Source: Bifidobacterium sp. ESL0732 (GTDB lineage: Bacteria; Actinomycetota; Actinomycetes; Actinomycetales; Bifidobacteriaceae). Taken from it: a DNA stretch of 64,000 nucleotides. The notes beneath the pieces are model-generated. The model worked only from the letters and a program-made list of their open reading frames with translations, was not told where the DNA came from and made no database searches. Shown in pieces: positions 42,746-49,542 of this stretch; position 1 is the first letter of the stretch; each line of letters opens with the position of its first letter. The position numbers and the translations under genes were made by a program. The stretch covers positions 496,001 to 560,000 of the forward strand of contig NZ_CP113920.1 in assembly GCF_029395535.1 (NCBI RefSeq), given 5' to 3'.

Positions 42746-43813
42746 ATGGCTCGCGAGAATATAAATATGACAAAATCTGAAGGAAACCCAGCTGTGGCGG
42801 TTGAGGGCTTCAGCGCCGCCGAACTAGAAACGATGAAGCAGGAGCTGTTCACTTGGTGGGACGAAAACGCGCGCGATCTGCCATGGCGATTTGGCCGTAC
42901 GACGCCGTGGGGCATCCTCATTTCCGAGGTGATGAGCCAGCAGACGCAGATGAGCCGTGTGGTGCAGTATTGGACCAATTGGATGGACGTCTGGCCGAAC
43001 GCCGCAAGCCTTGCCAAGGCGAGTACGGCCGAGGTCATCACCGCTTGGGGCAGGCTCGGGTACCCGCGTCGCGCGTTGCGGCTTCAGGAATGCGCTAAGG
43101 TGGTCGCCGAGCAGTATGACAACGAACTGCCGCGCACTTACGACGAGTTGGTCGCGCTTCCCGGCATCGGCGACTATACGGCCAGCGCGGTGATGAGCTT
43201 CGCATTCGGTGAGCGCATCGCCGTCCTCGACACCAACATCCGCCGCGTGCTCTGGCGCACGTTCAAAGGCGAGGAATCCTTTGGCGGCGCCACCAAGCCC
43301 GAAGAACGCAAGTTGGCGAATGCAGTATTGCCGCAAGACGCCAAGGAGAGCGTGGTCTGGAACGAGGCGCTGATCGAGCTCGGCGCGCTGGTCTGCACCG
43401 CCAAGAACCCGAAGATCGACGAGGATCCGTGGGCCTCGCATAGCCGCTTCTATGCCGCCGGTTGCCCGGGTATGGGCGAGAAGCGCACCCGTCCGCGCCA
43501 GAGTTTCAAAGGCACGAATCGGCAGGTGCGTGGTATCGTCCTGAACGCCTTGCGCGCGCTCGCAGGTTCCGACACTGCTGGCAAGGTCACGTCGCCCAAA
43601 AATATTTCGGATGCTTCCTCTGCATCGAGCAGCAGAACCATCGCACATGATGCCGCAGAAAAGGTTCCCAGCACCGTTCAGGCTTCTCTGCCGCGCGCCG
43701 ACGTTGAAAAGCTCTGGGGAGACCACGTCCAGCTGGACGCCTGCATCGCCAGTCTCGATGAAGATGGTTTAATAGAAATCAGTCCAAACGGTTCATTGAG
43801 TCTGCCGCAATGA
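42746..43813 (+). CDS. mutY: A/G-specific adenine glycosylase lacking the Fe-S cluster ligands
   Basis: Removes adenine mispaired with 8-oxoguanine. The glycosylase core is intact: Glu in ISEVMSQQTQ near 59, helix-hairpin-helix LPGIGDYTA near 138 and catalytic Asp in LDTNIRR near 160. The Fe-S loop, normally C-x6-C-x2-C-x5-C, keeps only the first Cys (217), the other three positions being Ile, Asp and Ser, so no [4Fe-4S] cluster can form. The C-terminal part (about 250-355) is short and low-complexity rather than a full NUDIX-like oxoG-reading domain. ATG 42746 or 42767 may be the start. Gene identity is sure; the lack of cluster is read directly. Confidence 0.9.
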   Translation: MARENINMTKSEGNPAVAVEGFSAAELETMKQELFTWWDENARDLPWRFGRTTPWGILISEVMSQQTQMSRVVQYWTNWMDVWPNAASLAKASTAEVITAWGRLGYPRRALRLQECAKVVAEQYDNELPRTYDELVALPGIGDYTASAVMSFAFGERIAVLDTNIRRVLWRTFKGEESFGGATKPEERKLANAVLPQDAKESVVWNEALIELGALVCTAKNPKIDEDPWASHSRFYAAGCPGMGEKRTRPRQSFKGTNRQVRGIVLNALRALAGSDTAGKVTSPKNISDASSASSSRTIAHDAAEKVPSTVQASLPRADVEKLWGDHVQLDACIASLDEDGLIEISPNGSLSLPQ

Positions 43814-43896
43814 TATAGTCCCAGAAGTTTGATTTTATTGGTTTGCCGTTCTGAAGCTTCGAGAAAATTCAGCAAGGTCGTTTACACTGGGGGACT

Positions 43897-44733
43897 ATGA
43901 CCTCTCAGCAACCGCAGAAGCGCCAAAACAAGCGCCGACCCAGCAAGGAGATGCAGCGCGTCTATCTTCGCCGCCGCATCGTCGTGGGTGTGGTTGCGTT
44001 GGCGCTCCTGGCGCTGATAGGGTTCGGCATCTATACGCTCGCGACCAACGTTTTTTCGACATATCACGGTCACGGTGGGGCATCTGCCTCGAGCTCGGCT
44101 TCCAGTAAGGCTCAAAAGGGCTCGGCTTCGAAGAAAACTGGGAAATCCGATAATGGCCAAAATAATCAAGCCAACCAGAGCAGCGTCAGGAAGTGCGGCG
44201 CCAAGGACGTGAAGCTGGAGCTGAACCCCGCCTCGCAAAGTATCGGGGTCGGTGAGTCATTGGATTTCAAGGCGACCATCCGCTACGAAGGTGACGGTTC
44301 TTGCCTCATCGACGCCTCGAACGCTTCGCGTATCCTTACGATTTACTCGATTTCAGGTAACGGTTCAGGCCAGGATTCAGATTCCGGTTCGTCTTCCGGC
44401 CAAGGTTCTGCGTCGAAATCTGGCACCGGCGCGAAGTCAAAGTCGGGTTCGACCTCCGGCGCTGGAGCTGATTCAAAGGATGATGCGGCTTCCAGCGCAA
44501 CCGGTGACACCGTCTGGAGTTCCACCGTGTGCCCCGCGGATCCACGCAATCTCTTGATGGCCAAGGGCGACAAGGACGTGCAGAAAATCACTTGGCCGAC
44601 CGACAGCACCGGTTCCACCTGCGTTCCCGACGAGCAGCTTCCGCGCGTCGATCGTGGTACCTATCTGGCTCAGTTGAGTCTGAAAGACCATCCGGACGTG
44701 AAAAGCGAAAAAGTTCCCGTTATTGTCGAATGA
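43897..44733 (+). CDS. Single-pass membrane protein with extracellular domain, unknown function
   Basis: No family was recognised with confidence. A basic N-terminus (RQNKRRPSKEMQRVYLRRR) precedes one membrane segment at about 27-50, then a Ser/Gly/Lys-rich linker, a domain with CGAKDVKLELNPASQ and SLDFKATIRYEGDGSC, a second low-complexity Ser/Gly insert (about 155-200) and a final part with VCPADPRNLLMAKGD and VDRGTYLAQLSL. Four Cys in the outer part could form two disulfides. TACACT at 43883-43888 lies eight bases before ATG, compatible with a leaderless start. Confidence 0.7.
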   Translation: MTSQQPQKRQNKRRPSKEMQRVYLRRRIVVGVVALALLALIGFGIYTLATNVFSTYHGHGGASASSSASSKAQKGSASKKTGKSDNGQNNQANQSSVRKCGAKDVKLELNPASQSIGVGESLDFKATIRYEGDGSCLIDASNASRILTIYSISGNGSGQDSDSGSSSGQGSASKSGTGAKSKSGSTSGAGADSKDDAASSATGDTVWSSTVCPADPRNLLMAKGDKDVQKITWPTDSTGSTCVPDEQLPRVDRGTYLAQLSLKDHPDVKSEKVPVIVE

Positions 44734-44797
44734 GTCCTGTCGAGATATAATAGTTCTTTTAAACCGAAGCGCTTCCGAAATGCTTCCCGAAGTGCTC

Positions 44798-45964
44798 CTA
44801 GACGATGGAGTTTCTGAAATATTTGTTCATCCTGCTAATCAGGAGCCTTACTTTGGCGCCCTTAAGCCGGGTGTAATTGCCCTTGGAATCCTCAAGTTGG
44901 GCGACGCCCGAGTGCGGTCCGAGCGGCAGAATCGTGCCGTAAGGCTTGAAGACGAATCGGAACGTGCGTCCGCCGTTCAAAAGCGAGATGACGTTGGCGG
45001 CGGCGCAATCCGCCTGTTGGATGGCGAGCTGGGCGCTGGCGGGGTAGACGCGTCCGGTCTGTGGGTTCGGCACGGCGGAAACGTCGCCGATCACGAATTC
45101 GCGTGGCCAGCCGCCGTCGGCCTCGACCACTGACAGGTCGTCGCGGACGATAACGCGATTGAATTTTTGGGCGTATCCGGAGATGGGGACGACCCCGCTG
45201 CCGCGGATTCCTGCCGCCCAGACGATGGTGTTGGCACGGAAAGTCTGATTGCCGACAAAGACTGTGCCCGGCGCGACTTTCGTCACGCGTGAGGAAGGGT
45301 GGAAAATGACGCCGCTGCCGCTCAAATCCTCCATGATCCATTCGGTCAGCTTCGGGTCGAAACGATAAAGGGGTTTCGGGTTGGAGGCGAAGCAGTGAAC
45401 TTCCATTCGTCCGGCCGGTACGCCGAATTGTTTTGCGAGCCCCGGAAGTTGATACATCAGAGCGGCCATGAACGCGACGGCCGAGAACCCGTCTCCGCAC
45501 ACCGCCACGCGCAGGTCGCTGGGGTTCTGGTTCAGGCGATAATCCGTGAGCACCCGCTCGATATGGCTTCGCGCGGCCAGTGCGTCGTTGAGGGTGATCA
45601 GCGGCAGGACGTTGCCGGTGGCTCCCGGAACGTCGGGCGTGGAGGACGCCCCGCCCAGTGCATTAATAAGGTAATCGTAGAAGACCAGCCCGTTTTTGCG
45701 TAGTTCGACGGCCCGGATGTCGTGGTCGATTCGTACGACCTCATCGATGACGACGGTTACGCCGGGGTTCACGGTTTCGCGCAGGTTGAAGGTGATTTCG
45801 GACGGGTCGGTTCTGCCGACTGCCACCTCATGAAGTCGTGCGGTGTCGTAGTGGTAAACGTCCCTGTTGACCAGCATTATTTCCGCGTTGGGGTTTTGGG
45901 CGACGAGCTGCTTAACGGCATGCAGGCCCGCGTAACCCGCTCCAAGTACCATGATTCTTCTCAT
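44798..45964 (-). CDS. NADH dehydrogenase-like FAD oxidoreductase (NDH-2 type)
   Basis: Flavoprotein of the type II NADH dehydrogenase/FSP1-like group. The 388-residue protein has an FAD loop GAGYAGLHAV near 7, a second nucleotide loop CGDGFSAVAF near 158, and EFVIGDVSAVPNPQTG near 285, which closes the FAD site. In an organism without a respiratory chain it might oxidise NADH with quinone-like or other acceptors; the C-terminus has little hydrophobic anchor. ATG at 45964 is used. On the minus strand TTGGCG, 16 bases, TATGAT (about 46024-46055) may be the promoter, overlapped by an AGTATCA/TGATACT inverted repeat at 46007-46013 and 46029-46035. Confidence 0.85.
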   Translation of the reverse strand: MRRIMVLGAGYAGLHAVKQLVAQNPNAEIMLVNRDVYHYDTARLHEVAVGRTDPSEITFNLRETVNPGVTVVIDEVVRIDHDIRAVELRKNGLVFYDYLINALGGASSTPDVPGATGNVLPLITLNDALAARSHIERVLTDYRLNQNPSDLRVAVCGDGFSAVAFMAALMYQLPGLAKQFGVPAGRMEVHCFASNPKPLYRFDPKLTEWIMEDLSGSGVIFHPSSRVTKVAPGTVFVGNQTFRANTIVWAAGIRGSGVVPISGYAQKFNRVIVRDDLSVVEADGGWPREFVIGDVSAVPNPQTGRVYPASAQLAIQQADCAAANVISLLNGGRTFRFVFKPYGTILPLGPHSGVAQLEDSKGNYTRLKGAKVRLLISRMNKYFRNSIV

Positions 45965-46153
45965 GAGGTCTTCCGATGCAATCTAGATTTCAGTAACAAC
46001 TTCCCTAGTATCAAATCTAATCATACTATGATACTTGCGGTCGCCAAGACGGTCGTTATTGACATTATTTTATAGTACGTCTCACGTTTGATTAGCATAT
46101 TTGGATAATTTATTTGATGGTTTTTTGGGGGTTAAGACATTATTGAGCAACAC

Positions 46154-46231
46154 GTTGATGTCATGCGTATTTTTTTAGGAAAGTCTACCGGTTGATTGGG
46201 CATTGTGAATCAGCAAACTGCACGATCGGGC
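46154..46231 (+). repeat. Copy 1 of a duplicated surface-gene leader
   Basis: GTTGATGTCATGCGTATTTT (46154 on) and ATTGGGCATTG (about 46194) match, at the same spacing, the leader of the phase-variable surface gene at 49463 and after. The copies are in direct orientation, 3.3 kb apart, with similarity fading towards the start codon. Confidence 0.75.
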
Positions 46232-46321
46232 ATGCTGAAGCATCGTGGAATAGCGTTGCGGATTCGCATTGGCGACAATCGTGACCGCTTCCATCCGACC
46301 ACCAGACCGACGTTTCATTGA
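46232..46321 (+). pseudogene. Remnant of a surface-protein gene start
   Basis: Twenty-nine codons from ATG 46232, at the same place after the duplicated leader as the ATG of the 49.5-kb surface gene. The first residues, MLKHRG, resemble MKRRG there, but the hydrophobic signal peptide is gone and a TGA at 46319-46321 ends it. It is probably the decayed 5' end of a paralogous gene; expression is not expected. Confidence 0.5.
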
Positions 46322-46355
46322 TTTTACACGCATTATTTGAGCATCAAAGAGCAAT

Positions 46356-46413
46356 TTGACACAGTGTCAATTTTGGCGGTATACTCAAAAAACAAAGATT
46401 GACAGTGTGTCAA
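46356..46413 (+). promoter_or_regulatory. TetR promoter with two operator palindromes
   Basis: TTGACA (46356-46361), 18 bases and TATACT (46380-46385) form a near-consensus promoter. TTGACACAGTGTCAA (46356-46370), a perfect palindrome, covers the -35 box; TTGACAGTGTGTCAA (46399-46413), a close relative, lies just downstream of the expected start point. Centres are 43 bp apart, about four helical turns. This fits tight autorepression by the TetR protein. Confidence 0.85.
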
Positions 46414-46478
46414 CGACATCTGTGGAGATGCCGACGAACGCAGTTTTGGTGCCAGATCTACAGAAAAGGGTTTCAACG

Positions 46479-47144
46479 ATGCAGGCCGTTTCAATGGAGA
46501 GCAAGCAGATGGGTGTCGTGTCGCCTTCCGATACTCGGCAAGCGACGAGCAAGCGCAAGCAAATCGTGCATGCCGCCCAGGAAATGATCTTGAAAAAGGG
46601 TTTTACCCACATCACCATCAAGGACATCGCCAACAAGGTCGGCATGACCCGTTCGCTGTTTTACCACTATTTCAACAACAAAGAGGCCATCGCGGCGGAG
46701 GTTCTCGACGAAGACGTCAATCGGATTGTCGCTCGGATCGACGCTTGGAACGAGACCAGGGAAGCGGGCAATGTCGATAAAGCCATGAACGACATCGTCC
46801 GTTTGTTGCGCGATATCTTGAATGACGAAGGCCCCTTTAGCCAGCGTTTGGTCGAATCCGGTAACGGCGAGCTCTATATACGTTTCGTCGATCAGATTTC
46901 GCAGCGCGTTGCGGACTATATCGAACGCACCGCGGCACAAGATTTCGTGCAACTGCACGGCGAACTCCCCGTGAAGCATCTGCACGAGACTTTGGTGATG
47001 TTGATATCCGGTTTGATCGCCATCCTGCGCGAGCACCCGGATACCCCAGACGAAACCATCATCGAAATCCTGGCGCAGACCCTCCATTTGGAGTCTTATC
47101 GCAAAGAACAACAAGAACAATCAACAACAAAGGAAAGGAAGTAA
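46479..47144 (+). CDS. TetR-family repressor
   Basis: The helix-turn-helix is at about 25-70 (RKQIVHAAQEMILKKGF, then ITIKDIANKVGMTRSLFYHY), followed by a variable ligand domain of about 130 residues. It probably represses its own gene and the membrane-protein gene that begins five bases after its stop, through the two TTGACA-type palindromes upstream. ATG 46479 is favoured, with AAAAGGG eight bases before it; ATG 46428 and 46494 are possible. The 46356 start is excluded because it lies within the promoter. The ligand is unknown. Confidence 0.88.
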   Translation: MQAVSMESKQMGVVSPSDTRQATSKRKQIVHAAQEMILKKGFTHITIKDIANKVGMTRSLFYHYFNNKEAIAAEVLDEDVNRIVARIDAWNETREAGNVDKAMNDIVRLLRDILNDEGPFSQRLVESGNGELYIRFVDQISQRVADYIERTAAQDFVQLHGELPVKHLHETLVMLISGLIAILREHPDTPDETIIEILAQTLHLESYRKEQQEQSTTKERK

Positions 47145-47149
47145 GGACC

Positions 47150-48130
47150 ATGTTATTCCAAGTCTATGGGTCCAATGCCCTCTATCAATGGTTGGGATGG
47201 GTGCTCGTTTTCGCAGCTCTCGTCGTCGCCAATGAGATTTCCCGCCGCAGCAAGGTCGGCGGTCTCCTCTGCTTCGTGGGTATCCCCGCGGCTCTCACTG
47301 TCTATTTCGTCTCCATCTATGTGGGTGTGGCCATGGGTGCCAGCTGGGCCCTTAACAACCCGACCTATACGGAGATGAACGGCTGGTTCCACTATGCCAA
47401 GCTCTACGCGGCCACGGCCGGCTGCATCGGCTTCATGATCTTGAAGTACGGCTGGGGCAAACTCGGCAAGGTCCACTGGTTCAAGTGCTTCCCGTTCATC
47501 ATCGTCGCCATCAACATCATCATCGCCGTCGTCTCCGATTTCGAATCGGCGTTCCGCGGCTGGGGGACCACCTTCGTCTCCAGCGAAGGCGTGACGCTTA
47601 TGGGCGGCTGGTTCAACATCTTCAACGGCGTGGCCGGTCTCATCAACATCTTCTGCATGACCGGCTGGTTCGGCATCTACGCTTCCAAGGGCAAGCAGGA
47701 TATGCTCTGGCCCGATATGACCTGGGTTTTCATTCTGGCCTACGATCTGTGGAACTTCTGCTACACCTATAACTGCCTGCCTACCCACGCCTGGTACTGC
47801 GGCCTGGCGCTGCTGCTCGCCCCGACCTTTGCCAACTTCCTGTGGAACAAGGGCGGCTGGATTCAGAACAGGGCGGCGACCTTGGCCATGTGGTGCATGT
47901 TCGCCCAGGTCTTCCCGCTCTTCCTCGACTCCAAGCACTCCCGTTTCGCCGTGCAGTCGGTCAACAACTACAACGTCAACCTGGCCGTTTCCGTCGTCGC
48001 TTTGGCAGTGAACATCGGCGCGCTCGCCTACATCCTGTACAGGGCGAAGAAGCTGGGTGTCAATCCTTGGATGAAGGAAGTCTTCAAGGGCACGCGCGAC
48101 TACGACCAGGCCATGGCCCGCGCCGAGTAG
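47150..48130 (+). CDS. Polytopic membrane protein, probably DUF5692 family
   Basis: Eight to ten hydrophobic segments spread over 326 residues, many Trp, Tyr and Phe, and no transporter signature I can name. I think it matches DUF5692, a family without known function, but without a search this is moderate. Features are YQWLGWVLVFAALVVANEIS, WFHYAKLYAATAGCIGFMIL, and WVFILAYDLWNFCYTYNCLP, in which WNFCYTYN is striking. It lies five bases after the TetR gene (AAGGAAG precedes ATG 47150), so it is probably induced when the TetR protein binds its ligand. A role in export, detoxification or membrane stress is inferred from this arrangement only. Confidence 0.75.
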   Translation: MLFQVYGSNALYQWLGWVLVFAALVVANEISRRSKVGGLLCFVGIPAALTVYFVSIYVGVAMGASWALNNPTYTEMNGWFHYAKLYAATAGCIGFMILKYGWGKLGKVHWFKCFPFIIVAINIIIAVVSDFESAFRGWGTTFVSSEGVTLMGGWFNIFNGVAGLINIFCMTGWFGIYASKGKQDMLWPDMTWVFILAYDLWNFCYTYNCLPTHAWYCGLALLLAPTFANFLWNKGGWIQNRAATLAMWCMFAQVFPLFLDSKHSRFAVQSVNNYNVNLAVSVVALAVNIGALAYILYRAKKLGVNPWMKEVFKGTRDYDQAMARAE

Positions 48131-48150
48131 TTCGTCGTTTCCGTCAAGAT

Positions 48151-48197
48151 TCAGCCCGAGCCGGCTCCTATTCCCTTAGAGAGCCGACTCGGGCTGA
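48151..48197 (+). terminator. Hairpin after the TetR/membrane-protein operon
   Basis: TCAGCCCGAGCCGGCTC pairs with GAGCCGACTCGGGCTGA, one mismatch, around a loop of about 13 bases. No T-run follows. Confidence 0.6.
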
Positions 48198-48264
48198 ACT
48201 TGTAAGTCGGCAAGAGTAAGTATTGGACTGACGGGATGGCTTAATCACCTTGTTAGCGCATAAC

Positions 48265-49296
48265 CTATTTATCGGTATTTGATTTATGCTGAACCTGACG
48301 AACGAAACGGTCGAAGTCGGATTCTTGAGTCTCGTTGAATTTTCGGAATTCCTCCTTGGCCTTCTCGTCAGCTTGCTTTTTGTTTCTGCGTCCTTTGCTC
48401 TCTAGCGTTTTACCGCCGGTCAGTGAGATATATTGTTCGCAAAGTGTCGCGCAATCCGCCATCGTGGTGATGGTATGGTTGCGCACGCGAAGTTCCGCGG
48501 CGTCGAGAAAACCCGATACCAGTTGATTGAGATGGTCGATCTCGTCACGACTCAGGTAGTTCTTGGCCACCGTCACGTCACTGGAATGGATACGGCCGTC
48601 GGGTGAACCTTTCCAACTGGTCAGCCCCATGTTCGGTTTGCTGGCGTCGGCGCGCTCATCGATGATTTCGGTGGCGGTGTGGCCGTTTACGGCGTAATGG
48701 AAGCGATTCTGGATGTTGGTGAAGAAATCGCGTGCCGTCTGCGATTTCGGGTCGTAATCGACGCTGATGTCCTGGAACAGGTCCGTGACTTTCTGATAGA
48801 ACCTACGCTCGCTGGCGCGGATGTCGCGGATGCGAATAAGCAGTTCGTCAAAGTAGTCCTTGCCGAATTGTTGACCGTTCTTGAGCATGTCATCGTTGAG
48901 TACGAAGCCTTTGATTACGTATTCCTTCAACGTGGCTGTGGCCCATTGGCGGAATTTGGTGGCCTGCTTGTTGTTTACGCGATAGCCGACGGCGATGATT
49001 GCGTCGAGATTATAGAAAGCAATTTCTCTGTGAACCGTTCTGCCGCCTTCGTTTTGAACTTGTACAATTTTTGTACAAGTTGCCAATCTGATAAGTTCGC
49101 CTTCGTTGTAGATGTTTCCCAGATGTCGGGTTATGGTTTGCGGAGTCACTTCAAACAATGCTGCAATGTCTTTTTGTGTCATCCAGAATGTTTCGTCCCG
49201 ATACGTCACCTGAACCGGGACATTCTGGCCTTCCTGCTGATACAGGACTATTTCGCCTTGAGGCTGCTTCGTCATATCTCCATTGACGTTACTCAT
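48265..49296 (-). CDS. RhuM-family protein
   Basis: Homologue of Salmonella RhuM, a protein of pathogenicity and defence islands whose biochemical role is unknown. It begins with EIVLYQQEGQNVPVQVTYRDETFWMT then QKDIAALFEVTPQTITRHL, a helix-turn-helix-like DNA-binding part, then REIAFYNLDAIIAVGYRVN, and later FHYAVNGHTATEIIDERAD and GLTSWKGSP, all RhuM marks. The C-terminal 60 residues are charged and possibly helical. No Fic, toxin-antitoxin or restriction partner adjoins, so it is an orphan. ATG 49296 is used; an inner ATG at 49275 is possible. It reads opposite to its neighbours. Confidence 0.85.
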   Translation of the reverse strand: MSNVNGDMTKQPQGEIVLYQQEGQNVPVQVTYRDETFWMTQKDIAALFEVTPQTITRHLGNIYNEGELIRLATCTKIVQVQNEGGRTVHREIAFYNLDAIIAVGYRVNNKQATKFRQWATATLKEYVIKGFVLNDDMLKNGQQFGKDYFDELLIRIRDIRASERRFYQKVTDLFQDISVDYDPKSQTARDFFTNIQNRFHYAVNGHTATEIIDERADASKPNMGLTSWKGSPDGRIHSSDVTVAKNYLSRDEIDHLNQLVSGFLDAAELRVRNHTITTMADCATLCEQYISLTGGKTLESKGRRNKKQADEKAKEEFRKFNETQESDFDRFVRQVQHKSNTDK

Positions 49297-49462
49297 GAAA
49301 CATGCTCCTCGGGTTTTGGGTTTCTTGCAAAGATCGCTTCTTCGAGTCTATCGAAGGAAACCCGTACCGGCGAATCTAAAACCTTGAATCAAGGAAAATT
49401 CAAGATTTCTTGATGTCTCTTTCGATTTTCCATCGTTTCGTCGCATCCTGCGACTGGTACGT

Positions 49463-49542
49463 GTTGATGTCATGCGCATTTTTTAAAATGAATTTCTAGT
49501 TAATTGGGCATTGCAAGTTATCAAAGACGGGGCTGAGGCAGC
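49463..49542 (+). repeat. Copy 2 of a duplicated surface-gene leader
   Basis: GTTGATGTCATGCGCATTTT (49463 on) and TTAATTGGGCATTG (about 49499) match copy 1 at 46154. It supplies the leader and probably the promoter of the phase-variable surface gene, whose ATG is at 49543. Confidence 0.75.

Larger units (their letters stand above)
45965..46478. other. Divergent region between the NDH-2-like gene and the TetR gene
   Basis: Contains, left to right, the oxidoreductase promoter with a possible operator, a copy of the surface-protein leader (46154-46321) and the TetR promoter with two operators (46356-46413). The long gap is therefore explained mostly by the leader remnant. Confidence 0.6.
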
